A stretch of DNA of 64,000 nt from Kribbella italica. Lineage in GTDB: Bacteria; Actinomycetota; Actinomycetes; Propionibacteriales; Kribbellaceae. This document shows, piece after piece, positions 27,585 to 35,102 of the stretch (positions within the stretch are counted from its first letter, which is position 1; every line of letters starts with the position of its first letter). The stretch spans positions 868,001 through 932,000 of the forward strand of contig NZ_JACHMY010000001.1 of assembly GCF_014205135.1 (NCBI RefSeq), read 5' to 3'. Under the pieces are notes generated by a model. That model was not told where the DNA came from. It made no database searches and saw only the letters and a program-made list of their open reading frames with translations. The position numbers and the translations under genes were made by a program.

Positions 27585-28520
27585 ATGGTGCTGCCTGACG
27601 TACTGGTACTGGGGGAGATCCTCGTCGAACTCAGCTCGACCGACCCCCTCGACGCCGGCACGAACCTCACGCTCAACTTCTCCGGCGACGCGCTCAACGC
27701 CGCGGCAGCCTCCGCAGCGGCGGGCGCCAGAACGGCCCTCCTCGCCCGCGTCCCCGACGACGAGCTCGGCGACCGCCTCCTCGACCGAGTGGTTGCCCTA
27801 GGCATCGATACCTCCCTGGTCCGTCGGGTCAACGGCCAGCACGGCCTCTACCTCCAGCACGCCGACCCCTCAGGCGCGCGCGAGTTCACCTACGTACGCC
27901 GGGGAAGCGCCGGCTCCGGCCTCGGCCCCGGCGACGTACCGCTCGACCTCGTCGCCGAAGTCGGCGCCGTACTGGCCAGCGGCATCGCCTGCGCCATCTC
28001 CCCACTCTCCGCGAAGGCCGTCCGGATCGCGGCGCAGCACAGCAAGTGCTTCGTGTACGACCCGAACTGGCGCCCCCGCCTGGTCTCCGCCGCCGGCGCC
28101 GCCACCCACCTGCGCGCCGTCGCGCCGTACACGCGCCTGATCACCCCCGGCTGGCCCCGCGAAGCCCAACTCGTCGCCGACACCGACGACCCGGCAGCAG
28201 CCTGTACGACGCTCCGAGGCCTGGGCATCCAGGCCGTAGCCCTGACCCGCGGCGAGGACGGCATCCTCCTCGACGACGCCGGCCGCCTCACCGAGATCCC
28301 GGTCATCCCCGCCCCGAGGATCGTCGACCAGACCGGCGCCGGCGACTCCTTCGCCGGCACCGTCACCGCCCGCCTCGCCCTCGGCGACGACCTCCTCACC
28401 GCCGTCCGCCTCGGCGTAGCCGCCGCCTCCCTCTCCGTCGGCGGCCTCGGCGGCACCGGCCACGTCCCCACCCTCACCCAATCCCAAGCCCACGCAGCGA
28501 CCACGGAGGTCTCAGCATGA
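27585..28520 (+). CDS. kdgK: PfkB-family sugar kinase, probably 2-dehydro-3-deoxygluconokinase
   Basis: A 311-residue ribokinase-fold kinase, likely phosphorylating 2-keto-3-deoxygluconate to KDPG. Seen are the N-terminal LVLGEILVELSS, NFSGDALNAAAASAAAGA (substrate lid), VYDPNWRP and the C-terminal signature DQTGAGDSFAGTVTARLALG with the catalytic Asp. The ATG at 27585 follows GGAGG at 27572-27576. The KDG assignment rests on context (uxaC and uxuB homologues); other sugars are possible. The C-terminus EVSA and stop ATGA are themselves the first junction of the mini-ORF repeat array that follows. Confidence 0.82.
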   Translation: MVLPDVLVLGEILVELSSTDPLDAGTNLTLNFSGDALNAAAASAAAGARTALLARVPDDELGDRLLDRVVALGIDTSLVRRVNGQHGLYLQHADPSGAREFTYVRRGSAGSGLGPGDVPLDLVAEVGAVLASGIACAISPLSAKAVRIAAQHSKCFVYDPNWRPRLVSAAGAATHLRAVAPYTRLITPGWPREAQLVADTDDPAAACTTLRGLGIQAVALTRGEDGILLDDAGRLTEIPVIPAPRIVDQTGAGDSFAGTVTARLALGDDLLTAVRLGVAAASLSVGGLGGTGHVPTLTQSQAHAATTEVSA

Positions 28521-29096
28521 GCACCCCCACGAACCGGTCGCCCGTCCTCGCCAGCATGGAGGTCTCCGCGTGAGCACTCTCGTGAACCGGTCGGCCGTCC
28601 TCGCCAGCACCGAGGTCCGCATGAGCACTCTCGCGAGCCAGTCGATCGTCCTCGCCAGCACGACGGAGGTCCGCGTGAGCACCCTCCCGAACCAGTCGAT
28701 CGTCCGCGCCGGCGCGGAGGTCTCCGCGTGAGCGCCCTCGCGAACCAGTCGATCGTCCTCGCCAGCACCGAGGTCCGCATGAGCGCCCTCGCGAGCCAGT
28801 CGATCGTCCGCGCCGACGCGGAGGTCTCCGCGTGAGCGCCCTCGCGAACCAGTCGATCGTCCTCGCCAGCGCGGAGGTCTCCGCGTGAGCACTCTCGTGA
28901 ACCAGTCGATCGTCCTCGCCAGCACGGAGGTCCGCGTGAGTGCCTTCGTGGACCAGTCGATCGTCCTCGCCCGTACGGGGGTCTCCGCATGAGCGCCCTC
29001 GCGAACCAGCCGATCGTCCTCGCCAGCACGGAGGTCCGCATGAGCACCTTCGTGAACCAGTCGCCCGTCCTCGCCAGCATGGAGGTCTCCGCATGA
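28505..29096 (+). repeat. 51/53/54-bp tandem array carrying a ribosome-binding site and start codon in every unit
   Basis: Eleven units, counted by start codons at 28517, 28570, 28621, 28675, 28728, 28779, 28832, 28885, 28936, 28989 and 29040, with the uxuB-like gene start (29093) as a twelfth. Spacings are 53, 51, 54, 53, 51, 53, 53, 51, 53, 51 and 53 bp. Each unit ends in GAGGTCCGC or GAGGTCTCCGC (one has GGGGTCTCCGC), then ATGAG or GTGAG. The internal core is CAGTCGATCGTCCTCGCC. The two length classes differ only by TC in the spacer between the Shine-Dalgarno-like box and the start codon. Confidence 0.95.
28517..29096 (+). other. Chain of six overlapping mini-ORFs linking kdgK to the uxuB-like gene
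   Basis: Reading the array in frame gives six consecutive ORFs: 28517-28573 (18 aa), 28570-28731 (53 aa), 28728-28835 (35 aa), 28832-28888 (18 aa), 28885-28992 (35 aa) and 28989-29096 (35 aa). Each begins within the ATGA or GTGA that ends the one before. The first starts in the kdgK stop and the last ends in the ATGA that starts the uxuB-like gene. Peptides are built of M-S-[TA]-[LF]-x-[NS]-[QR]-S-[IP]-V-L-A-S-x-E-V blocks ending SA-stop or fused by Arg. Whether any peptide is functional is unknown; the layout suggests serial translational coupling. Confidence 0.6.
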
Positions 29097-30472
29097 ATCG
29101 CCTGAGCCTGAGCAACCTGCCGACCAAGCCTGCTGTCGATCCCGGGGAGCTGAGCGTCGGCATCGTTCACCTCGGGCTCGGCGCCTTTCACCGGGCGCAT
29201 CAGGCGGTGTTCACCGAGCGGGCCGCTCAGCTGACCGGGGAGACCCGCTGGGGGATCGCCGGCGTCAGCCAGCGCTCGGCCGCTGTGCGGGATCAGTTGG
29301 CTCCGCAAGACGGCCTCTACTCCGTCCTGACGCGTGGCACCGACTCGACTTCCATCGAGGTGATCGGCAGCATCCGCGAGGTGCTGACCGCGCCGGAGGA
29401 CCCGGATGCCGTCGTCGCGCGGATTGCAGACAATCGGACAGCGGTCGTCACGCTGACGGTCACCGAGAAGGGCTACCGGGCCGCATCCGGGGGAGGGCTC
29501 GACCTGTCCGACCCGGAGATCCAGGCCGACCTCGCCGGACGCCCGCCGCGGACCGTCGTCGGCCAGCTCGCCGCCGGACTCGCCCGACGTACCGGTGAAT
29601 CGTTGACAATCCTCTCCTGTGACAACCTCGTTGCCAACGGCCCCTTCTTGCAGCGGCTGGTGCACGAGTACGCCGACGCGGCCGGCCTGCGCGGCGAACA
29701 GTTCGACGCCGCCGCGTTCCCGGCGAGCATGGTCGACCGGATCGTCCCCGCGACGACCGACGCCGACCGCGACGAGGCCGCGCGGCTGCTCGGCGTACGG
29801 GACGAAGCGGTCGTGGTCGCCGAGCCGTTCCTGCAGTGGGTGATCGAGGACCACTTCGCCGGCGCCCGGCCCGCGTGGGACACGGCCGGCGCCGTGCTCA
29901 CCGCGGACGTCGCCCCCTGGGAGCAGGCGAAGCTCCGGATGCTCAACGCCACCCACTCGATGCTCGCCTACCTCGGTGCGCTCCGCGGGTACGAGACGAT
30001 CGCCGAAGCAGTCCGCGACGACGAACTCGCCGCGGCCGCCCGCGAACTGATCCGCTCCGACGTCATCCCCACCCTCACCCCACCCGACGGCCTCGACCTC
30101 CCGTCGTACGGCGAGTCGGTACTCGAGCGCTTCGCCAACCCGGCGCTGAAGCACAAGACCACCCAGGTCGCGATGGACGGCTCGGTCAAACTCCCCGTCC
30201 GCCTCCTCGGCACCATTCAAGACCGCCTGGCCACCAACGCCGAACCAGCCTCAGCCGCCCTAGCGGTCGCCGCCTGGATGGTCTACGTAGCCCGCAGCAC
30301 CACGGTCGACGACCCCCAAGCCGATCGCCTCAAGTCAGCCATCGCGAACACCACAACCCCCACCGACCTGGTGGACGCGCTACTGGCGGTCGAAAGCGTC
30401 TTCCCCAGGAACCTCCAGGAGAACGAGGCCTTCCGGACCCTCCTGATCGGGCACGTCACCGAGCTGAGCTGA
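29093..30472 (+). CDS. uxuB: Mannitol dehydrogenase-family oxidoreductase, probably fructuronate reductase
   Basis: A 459-residue polyol-type dehydrogenase. Residues 15-40 hold the NAD-binding VGIVHLGLGAFHRAHQAVFT, and AKLRMLNATHSMLAYLG carries the catalytic Lys and Asn region. In this cluster the likely reaction is D-fructuronate to D-mannonate with NADH. The ATG at 29093 is preceded by GGAGGTCTCCGC and sits in an ATGA that ends the last mini-ORF. A mannonate dehydratase (uxuA) and KDPG aldolase, needed to complete the pathway, are not in the window. Mannitol or arabinitol as substrate cannot be excluded. Confidence 0.82.
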   Translation: MNRLSLSNLPTKPAVDPGELSVGIVHLGLGAFHRAHQAVFTERAAQLTGETRWGIAGVSQRSAAVRDQLAPQDGLYSVLTRGTDSTSIEVIGSIREVLTAPEDPDAVVARIADNRTAVVTLTVTEKGYRAASGGGLDLSDPEIQADLAGRPPRTVVGQLAAGLARRTGESLTILSCDNLVANGPFLQRLVHEYADAAGLRGEQFDAAAFPASMVDRIVPATTDADRDEAARLLGVRDEAVVVAEPFLQWVIEDHFAGARPAWDTAGAVLTADVAPWEQAKLRMLNATHSMLAYLGALRGYETIAEAVRDDELAAAARELIRSDVIPTLTPPDGLDLPSYGESVLERFANPALKHKTTQVAMDGSVKLPVRLLGTIQDRLATNAEPASAALAVAAWMVYVARSTTVDDPQADRLKSAIANTTTPTDLVDALLAVESVFPRNLQENEAFRTLLIGHVTELS

Positions 30473-30497
30473 CCACTCCCTGGCGAGGAGGCAGCTC

Positions 30498-30893
30498 ATG
30501 GACCACCAGATCGCAGCCGCCAGGCGCATGCCGGCTCGTCAGATCCTGACCGCGCTCACCTGGCTCGTCGTCAACGTGGTGTTCGCTTACCTGCTCCTCT
30601 ACCCGCTGGGCCTCGCCGAGCTCATACTGCGGCACGTGCTCGCCGGTCTCCTGGACGCACCGTGGTCGCCCTTCGAAGGCGACCCCGTGGACCTGCAGGC
30701 GGCCGTCGTCGGCACCGTGCTCCTTGGCGTCCCGCTGCTTGGCCTGGTCGTCGCCGTCAACCGTGGGATCCGCAGAACGCGCGGCGTGTGGTTCTGGCCC
30801 GCCACCACGGTGGTGCTGGTCGCACCCACCGTGGTGTCCGGGGTCCTCAACCTCACGCTGGCGGAGGCGTTCGGCCAGGGCGTGCTCTGGTAG
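30498..30893 (+). CDS. Small hypothetical membrane protein
   Basis: A 131-residue protein that I do not recognise. Three or four hydrophobic segments are visible, near residues 18-45, 67-88 and 97-120 (VWFWPATTVVLVAPTVVSGV). The ATG at 30498 follows GAGGAGG. It starts 25 bp after the uxuB-like gene and could be the last gene of that operon. The convergent beta-helix gene ends 4 bp beyond its stop. Nothing in it suggests a reaction. Confidence 0.65.
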   Translation: MDHQIAAARRMPARQILTALTWLVVNVVFAYLLLYPLGLAELILRHVLAGLLDAPWSPFEGDPVDLQAAVVGTVLLGVPLLGLVVAVNRGIRRTRGVWFWPATTVVLVAPTVVSGVLNLTLAEAFGQGVLW

Positions 30894-30897
30894 CCGC

Positions 30898-32967
30898 TCA
30901 GCGGATGATTCGTTTGCCGAGGAGGAAGTTGCTGTCGGCGTCGAGGCCGGATCGCTGCCACTCCTTGGCGGTGAACCATTGGCCGAACTTCTGGAAGCGG
31001 TCGGCGGACAGGCTGTCGAGGAAGTACTCGTTGGCCTTCAGGGTCACCTCGCCGGCGGGGATCGCGGCGCCGGCGTTCTGCACCATGCCGGTGGCGGTGG
31101 TGCCGCCCTTCATCGTCACCTTGTTGCCGGTGACAACGACATCGCGCAGGACGTTGAGGCCCCACGGGCCGTTGCCGCGGGTGCGGGACTGGATCGAGAT
31201 GCCGTTGACGTTGCCGGCCAGTGTGTTCTTGCGGACCTGGACGTTCGACGACGTGTTGACGTTGATGCCGCCGCCGTCCCACAGGGACCGGCCCGAGCCG
31301 CGGCCGGTGCCGAAGCCGTTGCCGGTGATCGTGTTGTTCTCGATCACGCCGTTGCGTCCGATCTCGTACCGGATACCGTCCGCAGCGTTGTCGACGATCT
31401 GATTGCTGGCGAACGTCCGGCCGTCGTCGTAGGCGTCGCTCCACAGGCCGACGCCCTTGTTGGCCTTGATCACGTTGCCGCTGACCGAGCCGCCGTTGGA
31501 CCAGGTGGTCTTGATGCCGCCGGACTCCCAGTCGGCGATCCAGAACCCGTCGGTGTTGTTGCCGCTGATCTGATTGCCGACAATCGACCCGTTGGTGGTG
31601 CTGTACTGGCCGACGCCGAGCTGTCCGTTGGACTGGATCAGGTTCTTCTCCAGTCGTGCGCCGTCGGCGTTGACGAGCATCGCGCCGACCGCGTGGTTCC
31701 AGCGGAGGTCGTTGGCGAACACTTTCCAGCCGCCGCCCAGGACGACGGCGCCGGCCTGCGGGGCGGAGGCGAAGTGTTCGACCGTGAGCCCGCGGACGGT
31801 CACGTTCGCCTGGCCGCCGGCGATCGCGGTCGATGTCTTCGACATCTCGACGGACTTCCCGGCCGGATTGTCACCGATCCACACGGCGTTGCCGGCGTAG
31901 TCGCCGTAGAAGGTGCCCGGTACGACCTTGTCGCGGGTCGCGACCCGCTTGAGGTGCTTGCCGTTCAGGAAGAGCTGCTCGCGCAGGTGGCAGATGTTGG
32001 TGACGTTGTCCTCGCACTGGCCGATCCGCGCGTAGGGCGTGGGCAGTACGCCCTTGACCGTCCAGTCGCCGCCGTTCGCGGTCCAGCCGGTCAGCGGGAC
32101 GGATCCGGTCAGTACGGCGCCCTGGTCGCTGCCCAGGGTCTGCTTGGCCTTCGGGCGCAGCATCCGGTCGATCCGGTGCAGGCCGGCGGCGAAGCAGAGG
32201 GTGGCGCCGGCCGGGCTATTGTCGACAACCTCGGCGGCGTTCTGGTCGGGGGTGACCACGATGCCGGAGCAGGCGGGGGCCTGCGACGGGCCGGCCTCGA
32301 AGCCGGCGCCGGGGAGTGGTGGCGACGACCGCCTGGACCGCGGCGTGATTTCGGGGGGCGTGATTACGGGCGGGGTGATGGTGGGCCGTGTGCTGATCGA
32401 CGGTGTGCTGAGGTGCGTTACGGCCGGGCGTGTGTTGACCGGTGGCGTGGTGGGCTGCGTGGCGGCCTGCCATGTGTCGACCAGCGGGGTGGTGAGCGGC
32501 CCGAAGGCCGGCGGGGTGTTGAGCGGCCTGAGGAGCGGCGGGGTGTTGGGCGGTGGGATGACAGACGGCGGGTTGGGTGGCGTGCCGGCCGGCGGTGGGT
32601 TGAGCGGCGGGCCGGCCGGCCGGGTGGTGATCGACTGCGTAGTGGCGGCCGTCGGCAGAGGGATCCCTGGGCGCGGTGTGGCGGGAGCTGTGGTCGGCAG
32701 GGGGATCCCTGGGCGCGGGGTGGTGGGAGCTGTGGTCGGCAGGGGGATCCCTGGGCGCGGTGCGGCAGGAGCTGTGGTCGTTGTCAGGGGCATCGACGGG
32801 CCCAGGGCAACGGTCCGGCTGTCCGGGAGCATGGGAGCTGGCTGTAGGGCCGAGGTGCGAGTCTGCTGAAACGGTGACGCGGCGGCCGGTACGGTCGTAC
32901 TGACGATCGCGACGACCGTCAGGGTGCCGAGCGTGCTCGCGGCGAGAATCGTCACTTGTTTGTTCAT
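30898..32967 (-). CDS. Secreted parallel beta-helix protein with long Pro/Thr-rich linker
   Basis: A 689-residue exported protein. A signal peptide covers about residues 1-31 (VSTTVPAAA), followed by about 200 residues of Pro/Thr-rich linker and then the conserved module: CSGIVVTPDQNAAEVVD, LCFAAGLHRID, TFYGDYAGNAVWIGD, and coils with TDGFWIADWESGGIK and GGGINVNTSSNVQVRKN. The linker includes three perfectly spaced 14-residue repeats (TPRPGIPLPT type; 32651-32776). It belongs with the proteins at 21794 and 33277. The linker could span the cell wall. A lyase-like role on uronate polymers is suggested only by the neighbouring uxaC-kdgK-uxuB genes. Confidence 0.82.
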   Translation of the reverse strand: MNKQVTILAASTLGTLTVVAIVSTTVPAAASPFQQTRTSALQPAPMLPDSRTVALGPSMPLTTTTAPAAPRPGIPLPTTAPTTPRPGIPLPTTAPATPRPGIPLPTAATTQSITTRPAGPPLNPPPAGTPPNPPSVIPPPNTPPLLRPLNTPPAFGPLTTPLVDTWQAATQPTTPPVNTRPAVTHLSTPSISTRPTITPPVITPPEITPRSRRSSPPLPGAGFEAGPSQAPACSGIVVTPDQNAAEVVDNSPAGATLCFAAGLHRIDRMLRPKAKQTLGSDQGAVLTGSVPLTGWTANGGDWTVKGVLPTPYARIGQCEDNVTNICHLREQLFLNGKHLKRVATRDKVVPGTFYGDYAGNAVWIGDNPAGKSVEMSKTSTAIAGGQANVTVRGLTVEHFASAPQAGAVVLGGGWKVFANDLRWNHAVGAMLVNADGARLEKNLIQSNGQLGVGQYSTTNGSIVGNQISGNNTDGFWIADWESGGIKTTWSNGGSVSGNVIKANKGVGLWSDAYDDGRTFASNQIVDNAADGIRYEIGRNGVIENNTITGNGFGTGRGSGRSLWDGGGINVNTSSNVQVRKNTLAGNVNGISIQSRTRGNGPWGLNVLRDVVVTGNKVTMKGGTTATGMVQNAGAAIPAGEVTLKANEYFLDSLSADRFQKFGQWFTAKEWQRSGLDADSNFLLGKRIIR
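32651..32776 (-). repeat. Three 42-bp coding repeats in the linker
   Basis: Units at 32651, 32693 and 32735 each begin GTCGGCAG and include GGATCCCTGGGCGCGG. They encode 14-residue Pro-rich blocks on the minus strand. The period keeps the reading frame, so copy number can change linker length without breaking the protein. Confidence 0.9.
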
Positions 32968-33276
32968 CTGTCGGGCCTCCGGGGGCGTGACTTTCCATCG
33001 GCACCCCCCGGTGCAACTACCGGCAGACTAGTACCCCGCGTGGCCTTGTCAACACATTCTGTTGCGTTTTGCCCCTATCAAGTTGCCCTCGGCGCATACT
33101 CCGTTGCGCGGTGCAATCAATTCACGCCGCGTAACTACGCTCCGTCAGACGGTGCGAGATCATCGCGTCAGTCGCCAAGGGCGGCAGTACGAGCTGGTGA
33201 GGCCCGTCAGCCGGCGAGGGCCCGCCAACCGGCGAACCCGGTCAGCGGGCGACAGGCACGCCACCCAGCGAGCCCA
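32968..33276. repeat. Intergenic region with degenerate copies of the beta-helix gene 3' end
   Basis: No gene is seen. Bases 32968-33130 are comparatively AT-rich and should hold the promoter of the leftward beta-helix gene. From 33167 to 33289 the word GTCAGCCGGCGAGG recurs in diverged form at 33167, 33206, 33224, 33241 and finally 33276, where it includes the stop codon of the next gene (TCA on the plus strand, 33277-33279). This resembles the stop-containing arrays elsewhere in the window but is more decayed. Confidence 0.5.
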
Positions 33277-35010
33277 TCAGTTGGTGAGGAAGCTCCCGCT
33301 GGTGTCATGACCCGCCGCTCGCCAGCCCTCGGCAGTCAGCTTCGTGCCGAAGCGGGCGAAGCGCTGGGCGGCGAGCCGATCGAGCTGGTAGCGGTTCCCG
33401 CTGAACACCAGCTGACCGGCCGGCACCTCGGCGCCGGAGTTCTGCACCATGCCGGTGGCCTGCGTGCCGCCGGTCATCTGCACCGAGTTGCCGGTGACGC
33501 GGACGTTGCGCAGGACGTACTTGCCCCACGGTCCGTCGCCCCGGGTGCGGGACTGGATCGAGATGCCGTTCACGTTGCCGCTGACGACGTTGTTGCGGAC
33601 CGTCACGTTCGACGAGGTGTTCACGTTGATCCCGCCGCCGTCCCACAGCGACGTCCCGGAGCCGCGGCCGGTGCCGAAGCCGTTGCCGGTGATCGTGTTG
33701 TTCTCGATCGTGCCGTTGCGGCTGATCTCGAACCGGATCCCGTCGGCGGCGTTCGCGACGATCTTGTTGCCGCTGATCACCCGGCCGTCGTCGGCGACGT
33801 CGGCCCACATCCCGACGCCCTTGTTGGCCTGGATCAGGTTGCCGCTGACGGTGCCGGACGAGCGGGTCGACTTCATCCCGCCGGACTCCCAGTCGGCGAT
33901 CCAGAAGCCGTCGGTGTTGTTCTGGGTGATCACGTTCGAGGTGACGTCGGCCTGCAGCGAGTTGTACTGGCCGAGGCCGAGCTGGCCGTTGTGGTGCACC
34001 AGGTTGCGCTCGATCCGCGCGCTGTTGGCCTTCACCAGCATCAGCCCGACCGACTTGTTCCAGCGGACCTCGTTCGCCTTCACCTTCCAGCCGGGGCCGG
34101 AGACCAGCGCGCCGGCCTGGGCCGCGCTGGCGAAGTGCTCGATGGTCAGCCCGCGCACGGTGACGCCGGGCTGGTTCGACTCGATCGCGGTCGCGGTCTT
34201 CGCCATCTCGACCGCCTTGCCGGCCGGGTCGCTGCCGACGTAGATCGCGTCGGCGGCGTAGTCGGCGTAGAACGTGCCGGCCTTGACCGCGCCGAGCGAG
34301 GCGACGCGGGTCAGGTGCGCGCCGTCCAGGTAGAGCTGCTCACGCAGGCTGCAGATGTTCGCCGCGTTGTCCTCGCACTGACCGGCCTTGCCGTACGCCG
34401 GCGGCAGCGCGCCGCGGGTCACCCAGGCGGCGCCGGATCGGGTCCAGCCGGTCAGCGGGACGGAGCCGGTCAGTACGGCGCGGTCGTCGCTGGCGATCGT
34501 CTGGTCGGCCTTCGGCCGGATCGTCTGGCTGATCCGGTGCAGCCCCGCGGTGAAGCAGAACGTCGTACCGGCCGGGTTCGCGTTGACCACGGACTGGGCG
34601 TTCTGGCCCGGCTTGATCGCGACGCCGTTGCAAGGACCGGCGTACGCCGGTCCGGCGGTGCCGTTGCCGGGGACGACGACCGTCTTGGTCGGCTCCGGCG
34701 GCTCGGGAGCGGTCGGCTTGCTGGTCGGCTCCGAAGGCTTCGACGGTTTCGTCGTCGGTACGACGGTCGGCGGCTTGCTCGTCACCGTGCCCGGCGGCGT
34801 CGTCGCCCGGGGTTTCGTCGGCTTCGTGGTCGGCCGCGACGACGGAAGAATGCCCGCGCCGGCCGCGGCGTCCTGATCGGTAGTGCGTGACTTTCCGGCG
34901 GTTGCCGCGTTCTTCTGATGGGAGACGACGGGATAGGCCACTGTAACGACGGCGATCGCGCTAGCGATGACACCGATGAGCAGCATCCGCTTGGGCGGCG
35001 TCCTTCTCAA
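33277..35010 (-). CDS. Parallel beta-helix protein with N-terminal membrane anchor
   Basis: A 577-residue protein. The likely start is the TTG at 35010, preceded by GGAGG with 5-nt spacing on the minus strand; an ATG at 34986 is the alternative. A single hydrophobic segment (LLIGVIASAIAVVTVAYPVV, about residues 10-29) acts as an anchor or signal. A Thr/Lys/Pro linker (about 45-110) leads into CNGVAIKPGQNAQSVVN and the helix module with IADWESGGMKSTRSS, GTSLWDGGGINVNTSSN and SIQSRTRGDGPWGKYVLRN. It is the third member of the paralogue set (21794, 30898). The linker is simpler than in the 30898 protein. Confidence 0.8.
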   Translation of the reverse strand: MRRTPPKRMLLIGVIASAIAVVTVAYPVVSHQKNAATAGKSRTTDQDAAAGAGILPSSRPTTKPTKPRATTPPGTVTSKPPTVVPTTKPSKPSEPTSKPTAPEPPEPTKTVVVPGNGTAGPAYAGPCNGVAIKPGQNAQSVVNANPAGTTFCFTAGLHRISQTIRPKADQTIASDDRAVLTGSVPLTGWTRSGAAWVTRGALPPAYGKAGQCEDNAANICSLREQLYLDGAHLTRVASLGAVKAGTFYADYAADAIYVGSDPAGKAVEMAKTATAIESNQPGVTVRGLTIEHFASAAQAGALVSGPGWKVKANEVRWNKSVGLMLVKANSARIERNLVHHNGQLGLGQYNSLQADVTSNVITQNNTDGFWIADWESGGMKSTRSSGTVSGNLIQANKGVGMWADVADDGRVISGNKIVANAADGIRFEISRNGTIENNTITGNGFGTGRGSGTSLWDGGGINVNTSSNVTVRNNVVSGNVNGISIQSRTRGDGPWGKYVLRNVRVTGNSVQMTGGTQATGMVQNSGAEVPAGQLVFSGNRYQLDRLAAQRFARFGTKLTAEGWRAAGHDTSGSFLTN

Positions 35011-35102
35011 AGCATCCTCCGGGTTATCGGCACGCGGTGAAACTCCCCGAGATGCGGCCTCACGAACCAGTTGTCACCACCGCGAACCTCTAAGGTGGTG
35101 CC

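Noticed and set aside
27370..27585. 71-codon frame starting in the LacI stop (ATGA)
   Set aside because: Position is suggestive of coupling, but the peptide has no recognisable features, low-complexity Pro/Arg content and no ribosome-binding site; better read as intergenic DNA upstream of kdgK.
28505..29096. CRISPR-like look of the repeat array
   Set aside because: Units are near-identical over their whole length with no unique spacers, no short palindromic repeat and no cas genes nearby.
27890..30220. Very long open frame on the minus strand across kdgK, the repeat array and the uxuB-like gene
   Set aside because: It is antisense to two well-supported enzymes; long antisense frames are expected at this GC content, and its product is Arg/Gly-rich without known motifs.
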